Translations under genes and position numbers: made by a program
Shown here: piece by piece, positions 13,001 to 28,000 of the stretch
How the letters are laid out: each line of letters opens with the position of its first letter
How positions within the stretch are numbered: position 1 is the stretch's first letter
DNA from: Azorinus chamasolen
Taxonomy: Eukaryota > Mollusca > Bivalvia > Cardiida > Solecurtidae
Assembly: GCA_963576725.1 (NCBI GenBank)
Contig: OY755247.1
Span: 15,440,526-15,504,525, forward strand
DNA length: 64,000 nt
Reading direction: 5' to 3'
Notes under the pieces: generated by a model
The model's database searches: none
Seen by the model: the letters and a program-made list of their open reading frames with translations, nothing else
What the model was told of the DNA's origin: nothing

Positions 13001-16000
13001 TAATGACATCATGAATACTAATACATGTACATGTATTAGATTAATTTTCATTATAACAAATGGACATGGGAATGTTTGGCCATGACAGAAACTGTAGAAT
13101 CAAATCTATATCATATTAACCATTCACTTGCTGTTCGCGTCAATATACCTACCTGTAAATAGTGAAGACCCAGATGAGACAGCTCCCACAGGAGCTGTCT
13201 CATCAGGGTCTGCACTTTTTACAAATTGATTGTGCAACCAGTGCACTCCACAGCAGTGATTGCACAGCGAAATACTTGTACACAGTGACGATATAATGTA
13301 ATTATACAACAGGGCATGGGTAAAGAAGGAGAAATGTATTTTAATATTCAGCAAGAGAAGGGTTAAAAGCAAACAGAGCAGCCCCTGATCAGATGGCGCC
13401 TACAGGACTCTGTTTGCAAATACATGTATATAGAAAGGTGCATTGATGGAGTAAATGGTTCAATGGCATAGCTATGGTGTAACAGGAAACAGTAAATGCT
13501 CTATTTATCACAATGGTTTCAAAACTACACAATTCTATAATTTTCCATTTCTCTAGCTAATGCTCCTTTTCAGGTTGGATCTAAATATAGCCTATGAGGG
13601 AATACCAGTAGATTAATGTGCAAGAGTGAAAATTTTTTACAGGGAGATGGTATAAATTGCCTACTTACTCTGGCAGACATTCAGCATACCATCCCGTGCT
13701 GCTATCCTTCCCACAATGCCCATTGAAGTTACCTGTAGGATTGAATTTCTCATAGCATTGGGTGTCTGCCTTCCTTCCATCTGTAACAGAAGAATCATAC
13801 ACATGAATGGCCTTGTTTGATGATTGATACAACTATGTACACAGGATATTTTGGTAGAAACTGTTGAGTCAGATCTATTAACAAATTCACAAGCAAACAG
13901 AGCAGACCCTGATCAGACAGCTAGTACAGGATCTGTCTGATCTGGGTCGTCTCTGTTTGCAAATGTGTGATAAGGTGTTTATATGACAGAAAGGGTTGAC
14001 TCTTTACCTCAAGATTATTTATGTTAGAAACATCATGCATAATAATGAACTATTTGATAAAGACTGATAAAGTCTGGAAACCATCCATAATAAGTGGTGC
14101 AAATACTTATTAACCCTTTCCCTCATATAAATGTGTTTTCACCCATTTGCAAACAGAGTAGACCCAGATCAGACGGCTCCTAGAGGAGCCGTCTGATCAG
14201 GGTCTACTCTGTTTGCTAATAGAACTTGAAAGATCTGTTTCTTTGCTTTCTAAAATGTCTACAATGTTCCACCTTCCATATTTCTTTATGAATATTTTGT
14301 CAATGAATATTCAGTAGGTATTGAAATTTGAAATAAACATAGAACAGGGAAAGGGTTAATACACACAAGACACAGCTGTAAGATACGGTAGAAATCTAAG
14401 TAGATGCTGTTTTACCTTTTCCCCATATGTGCTGACATTGTTTGTCCAGGGTGGGACAAATACCACCCATACAGTAGCCTGAATTGTTGTTGCAGGAATG
14501 GCCATCCTGGGCATAGTTATTAGGAGGGCACTGCAATAAATAAAACATTGTCAGATATATGAACCGATTTACATGAGAATAGAGCTCAAAGTAACTAGAA
14601 TTATCACTAAAGGTGATTGAATACCCCTACTCAGCTGCCACTAATGGACATGCTGCCACAAACGGACATGCCATGGACAGACAAACCAATCAACACACTG
14701 ACACAAACTTTGTTTAATGGGGTATAAAAAATAAAACACATCAAATATATGAACACATTCACAAGAGAATAGAACTCAATGCAAAAAGTAAAACTGTCAG
14801 ATATATGAACAATTTACAAGAGAATAGAGCTCAATGCAAAAATAAAACACTTTGGACATATGAACACATCTACACAAGAACGGAGCTCAATGCATATGTC
14901 TGAGCTTTGAGGGGTATTTGTTACATGTATTCCAAGTTTGACGGTGAAAGCAAACAATGGTTCAGACATCAGTCTGTGAAGCTGAAAAACTCAATTTTTC
15001 ACCATTTTGATAATTTTAGTTAGAATGACATACAATGTAGTATCAAATAGTGTAGACCCTGATCGAACTTCTTCTTCAGGAGCAGTTGGATCTCTATCTG
15101 CACTATTTTCCCTTGTTTGTCTGTCTGAATAGAGTGAATTACAGTTTCCCTATTCTTGCAGAAAACACCCACTACTTGTACTGGCATCAATGAATTCAAA
15201 TACAGTAAAACCCCGCTAATGCGACCACCTAAAAGAGGTATAATTCTGCGTGGTAGACGCAGATGGTAGCTTAATGCAGGACAAAAGTAATGCAGAAAGC
15301 TCCTACAGGAGCTTTCTGCATAACGTTTCTCCTGCATTAAGCAACCACCTGCTTATAAAGATTCATAGACTCATATAATTAAAAACTTAATATCCCATTA
15401 GTACAAGAAAAGAATGTTGATAAATTTTATTGTGGTTTTGAACAATAATAATTTATTAAATGCTGAATCAGCGAGCTTTCATTACAAATGAATAAGCAGG
15501 CAAAAAAATACAAATAAAACTTAGTCACAAATGTCTTTGACACTTCCAACAAAAATCCACTATGAACCCTACCTGACCATCTGTGCCGGTGCAGAACTCC
15601 GGAACATCGCAATCAGTGGACTTGGGTCGGCACATGTAGCTCTGAGACAGGTACTGTAACAAGAATAATGAACAGATTAATAGTCTAATAACTGCACACT
15701 TAAAAGAAGTTACACATTTATTTTACATACAGTAGAACCTGTTTTAAGGGGCTATTACAAAGAGGTCTAATTAAAAGTCTATATGGCAGGTAGGAGCTTA
15801 ATGCAGGTCAAAATTAATACAGAAAGCTCCTATAGGAGCGCTCTGCATTACTTTTTGCCATGCATTATACAACCACCTGCTTTATAAGACTCTTATGTTC
15901 AATAAATAAGGCAGGTTCTACTGCCCAAAGAGACTACTTTTGACAACTTTGCAAACAAAATAGATCCAGATCAGATGGCTCCTGTAGGAGCTGTCTGACC

Positions 16001-19000
16001 AGTGCTTGCTTTGATTGCTAATAAAGTAATATAAATCTGATTCTATTGCTTCTTCTACCATCAAAAAATGCCTTGTTCATGATGCAACTATAATATTCTG
16101 CTTATTAAAATTCATTATTTTACACATAAATATTTATGGGAGAAAAGTTTGAAATAAATGTGGTAGTCTCAAAATCAAGATAGCATGCTCAAAGAATTCT
16201 GAACACTATTATGAGAAGAACTATCAAACAAGTATATTTCTGTAATATGCGGGCCAGTATAGTATGTGCTCCCTTGCTAAATATATCTCCAGAATATCAA
16301 TTTCTAGAATGCAAATATAATGCATTTCATAATTTTGCTTCTGATAGATTTACAGTTTTACAGCAGATTACCACACATTATGTATGTATCTTTTCAAATC
16401 AATGCTACCCCAGATCAGACAATTCCTTCAGGCACAAACTAATCTGGATATTCACTGTTGACATAATTATGCCTTTCCCTGTGTAATATTTTTTCAAGAT
16501 TGTTAATGAATATTCATGGACAGAAGCAATATAATGTAACATGGAAAAGGGAATGTTTTCACTGATCTGGAAACTGCATAATCAGATCAATAAAATTCCA
16601 TAAGCAAACAGAGCAGACCCTGATTGGACGGCTCTTGCAGGAGCTGTCTGATCAGAGCAGACCCTGATCAGACAGCTCCTACAGGATCTCTCTGATCTCG
16701 ATCTACTATATTCAGATATGTAAAAAAAGATGTTCATATGAAGGAAAGGATTACATAAATATCAGTAACAACTTGATTTAACCACATCTCTACTTACAGT
16801 ACAGTTATGACAGCAGGACCCAGTTCTACAGTCAGCCCAAGACTTGAGTAGACAAGTGTAGGGATCACAGCAAGGATCAGTGCGAGCGCAATCCTTAAAA
16901 ACAATAGAAATTAATACTTTAATAATGCAGAACAATATTGTTAAAACATATTGCCTCATTCTCTCATAGGCTATTTTTAGCTCCAACCTCTTTGAATAAA
17001 TCTACCGAAAAGGAGCATTTACTAGAGAAAAGGAAAATTTTAGAATTGTGTAGTTTTGAAACAACTGTGATAAATAGAGCATTTGCTCCATAGGAGCAAT
17101 TTATCTATCTTATTTCATATATATATCTATTTATCACAATGGTTTCAAAAAGTGGCTTTTCAGAGGCGTCAAAAAGCATCAATATGAGGGATCGGGTTAA
17201 ACAGTACAAAAAACAATCTATCAAAACAAAGATCAGTCTGAACAGTGTAGAACACAAGCCTTAACACTGTCCCTGTTGCATATTCATATCAGAAATAATG
17301 ATGTCATGAATATTAATTTGTTGAATTTTTATAACGTTAGAACCAGATATATATAATACCATAAGCAAACAGAGAAGACCCCGGTCAGACAGCTCCTACA
17401 GAAACCGTCTGATCTGTCTACTCTGTTTGTAATGGTGTGAAAAGGTGTTTATATCAAGGAATGGGTTAAGTCTTTGATCCATGAAAATTCATGAAAGAAA
17501 TAGTGACATTATGAATATTAAATCATATTAATTGTTATAATAGCACAGACATAGGAATTAATTTTTGGCCATGGAAGAAACTGTAGAATCATAATTATCT
17601 ATATCATAAACAAGCAGAGCAGACCCTGATCAGACAGCTCCTACGGGAGCTGTCTGATCTGGGTCTACTCTGCTTGCAAAGGCGTAGAAATACATATTTA
17701 TGGAGTAAGGGTAAACTAAGGAGGATTTTTTTTAAAGGAAGACAACTCTTACCTCTACAGTACCGCAGTCACATTCCTCTCCCCTTTCCAGATGTTTATT
17801 GCCACATGTCTGTGGGAAAGTGGGCTGAAACAAAATATTCATCTCAATATGCTGCCATGTGAAACATGACTGGAGCTTGAATCCAGATGAAATGCTGATA
17901 TCTCATCAGAATCCATGCTGTTTGAAACTCAATAAATTGTTTCTCAAAAGCTTGATTGATTTAAAACAAATTAACAAGTGCTCCAAATCAGAATTAAAGA
18001 AGGGATCATTTTTTACAGCAGAATAAGGGTTAAATGTATGTCAGTCATTAGCAGTTCCAATCTCCAGCCAGAGGTGTCGTTAGTTACTCTCACATAACAC
18101 CTCTTCGATGGACTCAATGACAAGAATCTTGGCAAAACAAATATTTTGTGTTTTATGGGTTTCTGAGTCTATAGTTTACATAAAAATAGCCAAAGTAGTC
18201 TTTATTTTATCATAAAACAAGTAAGAAAGTTTAATTTTAGAGAATATTGATAATTTATTTTCATGCCGCTTTGCACATGTGATTATTGCGCAAATGTAAA
18301 CAAACAAAATAGAATGGATGAATTTCTCAACTGTAACCCATATTTGTATGTCTGCTCAATTTTCGAAAACAGTTTCTAAACACTGTAGATTTCGAACTGC
18401 TTATAAGGGCACTAAAATACTGCTATCGCCCAAAAGGGCACGTAACTTATTGGGAAATCCCCCGCCTTTTGATTTCTTCTGTTGGTCTCGAACTGTCAAC
18501 TGTCATTTCGAACAGAATGATTATGTGACTAAAAGTCACGTGATTTCGGACTATTTTCTGAGCCAACTACAGAAGTGAATGGAATACCGATTGCAAGAGA
18601 CTGAAGCAGTTCTATTAGTTTGTTCTCTACAGCTGAAAACTGTTGCGACCATTTGTGTTTTTTACTAATGAAAGTTTAAGCCCCTTTTCTCTGTGGCTCC
18701 AAGTGTATATTTCTTGGGCACTATGCTGTGGACTTAGTCTTACCTGTGGGCTCTCTGTTAGACAGGCAGCTATACCCATATTCAGAGAAGTGGTCCAATC
18801 CTTGGCACTGCAAGATGAAAACAACCGAGAGTGCTTCTGAGGTGTGGCCCTGAAATATATTAATATACTACATGTATGAATATTTTCAACACTAAGAAGA
18901 CAGTTCATTGCTTTATGTTTTGTAGAAAACTTGTTCATTACTTAATGTTTTGTAGAATCGCATCCAGAAAATCTACAGCATTTTGAAGTCAGCTCATCAA

Positions 19001-22000
19001 CTTTTCGTAGTTTTCAAATGCGATTTTTTTTATATTCATGAAAAAGTGTCTGAGTGACAAACAGTTTGGATCCTAATATATATAAGAGTTACCTGGATCC
19101 AAGCAATTTGCATACTGCATAAAATAACAAATTTGCGATTTGGAGTCTGTGTCATAAAGATTGTTATTTAACCCATTTGCACCCATTTGCTTCGTCCTGT
19201 ACTAACCCATTTGCGCCCCGTGGATTCTTCCATGTCTATATATTGGATTAGTCCATTTTTTATCTAAGGGGTGCCTGGCCTAAATTTTCAATTTTGTTTT
19301 GTTTTATATTGAAATTCCTATCAGCAAACAGTGTAAACTCTGATCAGACGCCGCATTAAGTGATGTCTGATCAGAGTCTACACTGTTTGCCTACATCCCA
19401 TATCGAGGGCTTTGTGAAGGAGTTAGAATAGTTTTGCACCAAGCCCTCGATATATGGGATCATGGGAGCAAATGGGTTAATAATCTGACTCTACAGAAGC
19501 TGTCTGATCTGGGTCTTCTTTGTTTGCAAATATGAAAAGGCCTTTATACAAAAGAAAGGGTTAAGCCTTTCACAATGAGGGGACTACATGTATATGGTTA
19601 AATACTGATGGGCCAGATTACTCTGAAAAATCTGCATTGAAAGGGATTGTCTTCAGATCCTCAACAGCCTGAACAAATCTAAGTGGTTTTATGGTGAATA
19701 ACAGCAGATCAAAGTTAAAAGCAGACAACAATTTTAAATCTCAAAGCCATTAATATCTACTTACACCATCTGAAGTGAGCAACAAGATAAACGAAACACT
19801 TTCCCAGACTTCTACTCTATCGCAGTTCATTTCATTATGGGAGCTTGCCTAATTTTTTGAATTAAATCTCAATTTGTTGCAACAGGATATTAGATGAGCG
19901 AGCTAATGTACCATTTCATGGGGTATCATTTAGAACTTGATTCTCTCTGTACATGTAGTTGGCTAGACAACCAAACACCTGTTTGAAATTTGCTGAGGTT
20001 CTGAACCAATCTCAATTTTCCCTCCATAACTTTTTACAAGCTGAGTAATTGTCGTCTGCTACCAATTCTTAATCCTTTTACTCCATTTCCTTTGCAAACA
20101 GAGTAAAAAATTATATTAACCCTTTCCCTGTTCTATGTTTATTACGAATTTCAATACCCACTGATTATTCATGGACAAAATAGTTAAAATGAAATATGGA
20201 AGGTGGAACTTTGTAGCCATTTTAGAAAGTAAAGACACAGATCTATCAAATTCTATTAGCAAACAGAGTAGACCCTGATCAGACGGCTCCTCTAGGAGCC
20301 GTCTGATCTGGGTATACTCTGTTTGCAAATGCGTGAAAACACGTTTATATGAGGGAAAAGGTAAAATAGGTTAAAAGATTGAAGAAAATCTTGCTGTGAA
20401 ATTGAAGGAAATGAAAAATTTGCAGACAACAATTTACTAGGCAAGGTAAGAGTCTATATCTAGCTTTATGCTCTAAAAAACTGATAACAGTAGATTCCAC
20501 CATCTGCACAAGGTTGTGGGTTTTCAGCCTCTCAGGTGCAAAATTTGATATCCCGCTATAGTGTACTTTTGCCAGCAGAGTAATTAAAAGTGTTCTGTAC
20601 ACAAATTTACAATCAGAACTACAGTAGAACCTGACTTTAGCGGCCGTCAAAAAGATGGTCTAATTATGGGTCTGTAAGGCAGGTGGTAGCTTAATGCAGG
20701 TCAAAAGTAATGCAGAAAGCTCCTATAGGAGCTTTCTGCATTACTTTTGCCCTGTATTACTCAACTTGTTTTCTACGATTTCTGTATCAAATCAATAAAA
20801 GGTCATTTAACCTATGTGCTACCTTAGTTTTTATTTAGAAAATAAAAATGTTAAAAATGTTAAATAGTTAAGGATCAAAACAATTTGATCAGAGTCTGTC
20901 TACTTATTTTGATAATATATTAAATGTACTTCTTTATTTTATGCTTGCTATATAAAACCCATTATTATTAGCCCCTTCCCTGTTAAATATTCATGTAAGG
21001 AATAATGACAAAATGGATATTCAGTAGCTGATTTTTATGATGGCATATTTAGACAGGATGTTTTGGCTCAGGCAGAAACTGTAGAATCTGATCTGTATTT
21101 TACCATAAGCAAACAGAGCAGACCCTGACCTATAGGAGTCGTCTGATTTAGGTATACATGTACTCTGTTTGCAAATGCGCGAAAATGCATTTATATGAAG
21201 GAAAGGGTTAATACATGTTTACATAATGGGCCAAGTCTTGCATGAATATTCTTCATTTAAAAGGTTATACAAAGGAAATAATACTTACAAAACCTCAGTT
21301 GACATGATACAGCCAAACTCATCTGAGCACTCACAGTCATCTGAAAGGAAATAAAAACTAGAATTATTTTCGATACAAAAACCTAATACTTATCAAGTTA
21401 TTGAGCGGATAAGATTTTTTAGTTGAAAGTTACCATGACCTTGACCTTTGATCAACTGACCTCAAAATCAACAGGTGTCCTCTACTAGCCATGACCAACC
21501 AACCTACTAAGTATGAAGACAGCACACCTAATACTTATCAAGTTATTGAGCAGACAAGATTTTTTGAGTTGAAAGTCACTGTGACCTTCATCTTTGACCA
21601 TCTGACCTCAAAATCAATAGGGTCATCTACTAGCTACGACCAACCTTCCTACTAAGTATGAAGACAGCACACATAATACTTATCAAGTTAATGAGCATAC
21701 AAGATTTTTTAGCTGAAGGTCACTGTGACCTTGACCTTTGACAGACTGACCTCAAAATCAATCTACTAGCCATGACCAACCTTCCTACTAAGTATGAAGA
21801 CTGCACACCCAATAGTTGCTAAGTTATTGAGCAGACAAAGATGTGGCTAACGGACAGACGGACTAGCGCTATACCATAATACAACCAAAGTTACCTTCGA
21901 GCATATAAAAAACGGTTAAGTAATGCCAAATTGAAAACATAACAATATTATCATTAATTAGTTTATGATTGAATATTTTTGCACCTCACTTTTAACATGT

Positions 22001-25000
22001 TAATGCATTTGCTTGTAATAATACAAATCACATAGGCATAACAGCACAATAGAAGATAAATAAACATAAAGCACAGATTACAAAATGTTGATTATGAAAC
22101 AAGTTTACTATAATATTATAAATATGATACAAGCTTTTGTGTCATATTCATTATAGTAAATGAGTTTCATAAAAAACAATTTGTAATGAACACAAATGTA
22201 CGATCCTTTTTATCACATAAGATGATAACCAACAAAAATTGCCATAGAAAATGAAACAGGCTATAGCTGACAGCTATTTCGACCATTGTTTACAAAAAGG
22301 ATAGTAATACGACAGACAATGCACATGGAGAGATTAGCACATGGAGTGAATCTGTCATGCATAATTGGCGAATGATTAAATACTGATTGGTGAACAATTA
22401 AATATGTCAGGCATTGGTTCCATGTATTCTCCTTAACACATTCCCTCCTAGTGACGCATTTTTGCGCCTCTGTAATAGTCACATCTAGAAACCATTGTGA
22501 TTAATAGAGCATTTGTTCAATAGGAGCAAATGCTCTATTTATCACAATGGTTTCAAAACTACACAATTCTTAAGTTGTTTTTTTTCGATAGTTAATGCTC
22601 ATTTTCGGTAGATTAATTAAATGAGGTTGGGTCTAAAAATAGTTTAGAATGGAATGGGTTAAGATTCATTATTGGCTGTTTTCAAACTGCTTATTTGACT
22701 GAAAATACGCTAGAGCATTTCTGCGATATATGGTACTCTGTTTCAGCACTCCCACACCACAGGTAATGGTAATTTATATACAGACACACTGAAAACTGAT
22801 GGCAGAAAAAAGGCAAGAGAGCATAAAGAGCTTAAAACATGCATTGCTTAGGTGCATTAAGATTACTCAAAGAGGCACATTTCTATATATTCAGATACAC
22901 TGACAAAGAACAGCTGTGCTATAAAAAGAAGGCTATTTATACTAATTTCAAGCAAAATTTCACTGCGGAATTACAAAGTTGAAAATGTCAGTAAACTTGT
23001 GTGGCATTTCCTTCTGTCTGACTTCTGTTCTATTTTTGCTTCATACATCAAAATGAGCAAGTACCATATTACCTATAATAAACACTCCAGGGGATGTTAT
23101 ATTTTTCTAAAAAGAGCTCCTTGTACTTTGTACTCAGGTTATTGCTTAATGCAGAATGAAAGCAATGCAGAAAACTCCTATGGGAGCTAACTGCATTGCT
23201 AAGTCTGCATTAAGCTACCACCTGTATTTTGTAGAAAAAATCACAATTTCTTTATCTAATGGTTATTATAAAAGCTTTGAATTGTTTAATTGATTGTTCC
23301 TTTTCCCCACCCCCAACAAAGTAAGGGGGCATCTATTAGAGCGGTAGCTTTTATTATGGAGAATACAGTAATTCCTTAAATGCTATGAGGTCGTTGCTTA
23401 ATACAGAACAAAAGTAATGCATAAAGCTCCTATGGGCTCCTTTCATCACTTTCATTCTACATTAATCCTATCCTGTTTAATTTTCATATAAGGAATAATG
23501 ATATCATGAATATCTTTTGGCTGAAATTTCATAAAGGCATATATACATAGAATATTTTGGCTCCCCTACAAACTGTAGTATCAGATCTATATTATGCCAT
23601 AAGCAAACAGAGTAGACCCTGATCGGACAAATCCTGTAGGAGCTGTTTGATCTAGGTCTACTCTATTTGCAAATGCATGAAAAGACATTTATATGAAGGA
23701 AAGGGTTATGCCACCATCTGCCTTTACGACCTAGAATTAGAACTCATTTTGGTGGTCCCTTTAGAGGAAAGATTTTCCTGCACATCTCTTTACCAATGGT
23801 GCCGTTATCATTTCAAAACAGATAACATGGACAACAATACAGAATTTCAAAGTGGTGATCATAAAGAAAGTGCTCATGCCAGAAGTTTGGTATAGAGATA
23901 AAGTACCAGATAGTAAAGGTAGACAAAGAAGACCTAGACACAACTTAAATCATCCAACAAAGAACATGCAACTATACAAGTCTTCTGTCATCAAGACACA
24001 TGCAGAGTCACAGGTATCTGTGTCTTCAAGACACATGCAGAGTCACAGGTATCAAATCAACAGTTTATCTGAGATGTAGATGAAACATTTTTAAGAATAA
24101 CTTCTTTATATCTCCACCACACTTTTATGCTGTGACCACTCTTTAGAGACAATTCTAAAAGAGGAGTCAGAACACAGGGTTTGGTAGAGAAATGCTGATT
24201 TTAGCATTTGAGTACACACCTTTAGTAGCTGTTACTCTGATGTATACTGCATAAAACTAAATAATTCACAAACAGTAGAACCTGTCCCAAGCGGCAATTT
24301 ATTTATTGAACACAGGAGTCTTAAAAAGCAGGTGTTTGCTTAATGCAGGGCAAAAGTAATGCAGAAAGCTCCTATAGGAGCTTTCTGCATTACTTTTTAC
24401 CTGCATTAAGCTACCACCTACCTCACAAACCCATCATTTGACTTCTTTTTGATGGCCATTTAAGACAGGTTTACCATTCTACTGTACTATTTATAGCCTC
24501 TAGTACCATATTCTCTCTAATAAATGTCCCCAAATTATTAATTTAATTACTAAAACAACTAAAACCCCGTATAATACCCAAACTATGGGAATTTCAAAAT
24601 AAATGTGGTAGCTCAATGTAGAATGAAAGCAATGCAGAAAGCTCTGGTAAACGCTTACTGCATTAATTTCATTCTGCATTAAGCAACCATCTTTGTACAA
24701 AATGCAGGAAGCTCGTTTTGAAATATGTAATGCCCCCGGGAGTGTTTATTAAGAGATAATACAGTAATTTGCATCTGATAGTTTTGATGAAACTTATCAT
24801 GCAAAATTTCGTTGAGATTAATCATAATCCAAAGATCATTACAAGTGGATGAACAAAACAGACAGATTAAACTGTTGAGCTGAATACCTGGAGAGACAAA
24901 GAAACAGAGTTGACCTGACTACAATCAATAGTTATCTACCTTGATGATACAAATACCGCCAGTCCTCTGTTTGCATTAAATGTTAGAACAGAATTATTAA

Positions 25001-28000
25001 CTGGAAGAGATACATTGGGAAATCCTTGTCAGTTGAAAAAGGAGCCAACATTAACGGCAATGATATAAAAATTCATGAATATTCATCAAAGAAATAATGA
25101 CGTCATGAATATTAATTAAATTAATTTGCTATAATAGCGCATGGACACATGATTCTTTGGCCATGGTAGAAATTGTAGAATTATATCTGTATCATATCAT
25201 AAACAAACAGAGCAGACCCAGATCAGATGGCTCCTATAGGAGCCATCTGATCTGGGTATTCTCTGTTTGCAAAAGTGTAGAAAGGCGTATTTATGGAGGA
25301 AAGGGTTAATTAGGGTGTTGACATTTCAAGCTAAATACCAACAAGAGTCTATTAACACTTTACTTCATGAATATTCATGTAAGAAGTGATGACATCATGC
25401 ACATTAATTAGCTGTATTTTTTATTATAATGTATGACCTCAGGAATATAACTAAGACCAGAAAGTGTAGAATCAGATCTATATTATATCATAAGCAAACA
25501 GAGCAGACCCTGATAAGACAGTTCTTGCATGAGCTGTCTGATCTAGGTTTTCTCTGTTTGCAAAGGCGTAGAAAGGCATATTTATGGAGTAAAGGGTTTT
25601 GATATTACAAATTTACCTTGTACATGATACAAACACCTTTTACCACCTTTGCAAACAGAGAAGATTCCAATCAGATGGCTCCTGAAGCAGCTATCTGATC
25701 AGGGTCTGCTCTGTTTGCTTATGGAATTATATAGATCTGATTCTACAGTTTCTTTCATAAATAAAAATTTCAATTATTAATGTGACGTTATAAATCCTCA
25801 GAAAATGAAGTGAAACATTATTACATAAATATTCATGAGGAAATAATTAACCCTTCACTCCATGAATATTCATGCAAGAAATACTGACATCATGAATATT
25901 AATTTGTTATACAGTGAACCCACGTTATCCCGGCATTCTTTACAATGGCACCCTCGTTATACTGGCAGTATGCATTGAAACAAAATTACTGTTAAGTCTT
26001 TGAAACAACCACTAAATATGAGGTGCAATGCCAATAAGACAGGCGACAGCTTAATGCAGAATACAAGAAATGCAAAAAGTTCCCTTTGGGAGCTTTTTGC
26101 ACTTCTTGTGTTCTGTATTAAGTGTCCACCTGTTGGTACTTGTTTAAAACTTGCCGTATGGTTCCTTTCATATTTAAACTGGTTATAACGGCAAACTCAT
26201 TATACCAGCACAATGTCTGGAAACACACACCTCCGTTGTAATGAGGGTTCACTGTAATAGCACATGTACACAGAAGTTTTGGCCATGGTTAGTGTCTCAT
26301 CTTGATCCAAATTGTTTGCACAGGTAATCACGGTTTCACTGCTAGTCTGTACAGAGTTAATAGTTCTAATTATTAGTACTAACATTCGTAACTATTAACC
26401 CATTACCTCAAAGGCTATTATTAGATGCAACCTCTTTAAACAAATCTACTGAAAAGGAGCAATAACTAGAGAAAAGGAAAGTTTTAGAATTTTGTAGTTT
26501 GAAACCATTGTGACAAATAGAGCATTTGCTCCTATAGGAGCAAAATTAATGCTCTATTCATCACAATGGTTTCAAAAAGTGACTTTTACAGAGTCGTCAA
26601 AAGTCGTCAATATGAGGGAATGGATTTAACAATTGATATGATTTAATACCTGCAATATTGACCATTCTAGGCTAACAATTTTACAGGCTAGAATGATGAA
26701 ATTTGCAAACGGTGTAGACTCATATCAGAGAGCTCAAAGAGTAGCTCTCTGATCAGGATCTGCAAGGTTTGTAATTCAAAATCCTCTCACATAGTTTACC
26801 TTTTCATACTATAGAATCTGTCTACTGCAACTACATATATAATGAGTAAAAATAGTGGTCTATAACAGCAGGTGGTTGCTTAATGCAGAACTATACAGTA
26901 GAACCTGCCTAAAGCGACCATACAATGAATAAATATTACGATTAATAACAGCAGGTGGTTGCTTAATGCAGAACTATACAGTAGAACCTGCCTAAAGCTA
27001 CCATATAATGAATAAATATTACGATTAATGACAGCAGGTGGTTGCTTAATGCAGAACTATACAGTAGAACCTGCCTAAAGCTACCATATAATGAATAAAT
27101 ATTGCGATTAATAACAGCAGGTGATTGCTTAATGCAGGATGAAAGTAATGCAGAAAGCGCCTAGAGGAGCTTTCTGCATAACTTTAATCCTGCCTTAAGT
27201 TACCACCTGTCTTACCCATTTCCCTTATATTGACATCTTTTGACGCCTCAGTAAAAGTCACTCCTTGAAACCACTGTGAAAAATGCTCTATTTACCATAA
27301 TGGTTTCAAAACTACACAATTCTAAAATTTTCCTTTTTTTCTAGATAATGCTCTTTTTCAGTAGATCTATCCAAAGAGGTTGGGCCTAAAAATGGCCTAT
27401 GAGGTAATGGTTAAATGTAAAATGTTGGGTTGCTGCTGCAAAGAGGTCAAATGGGTAATACATGACTAGCCTACTTCAGAAGATATTAAACCATGACAGG
27501 AATTAGTCAATGTGGTGGTGTGTTATCTCACTTACTGTCTTCATCATGTTTGATCCCCAGGTTGTGGCCTATCATATGGGCCAGGATGGTTGCACCTTTC
27601 TGTGGCTCAAGATGACTTGGATTCTGGAACAGATCACAGCAGTAGTACCGGAGTAATAAAATGACTTTAAACTCTTTACCTGATGATTCATGTGAGAAAT
27701 GATCATCCAACAAATATGTATTAGCCAATTTTATATCATGACTGCCTTTTCCTATTTTATTGCACTATATCATCTGTAAATGTCATCTGTAATTGTCATC
27801 TGCAACAATTGTCCTCTGCTTCTATTTAAATTTTGTTTCTTCTTCTTTAATTCCACTTCAAATATGCAATCAGCATGTCCAACTTTTTGGATCCAGATGA
27901 GAGGCTGAGTAACTTGACCTCTCTGTTTGCAAAGGTCAACAAGTATTGGTCAAATGATAAAATGTTTAGTTTATAAGTGCAGAACAATACCTTGTGTTCA

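Noticed and set aside
15573..15653. snake-venom-type toxin disintegrin
   Set aside because: The disintegrin is one module of a membrane-anchored ADAM and its loop has no RGD.
23677..24079. overlapping open frames as a gene
   Set aside because: They begin inside an A2 terminus and include a 37 bp direct duplication; no domain or splice support.
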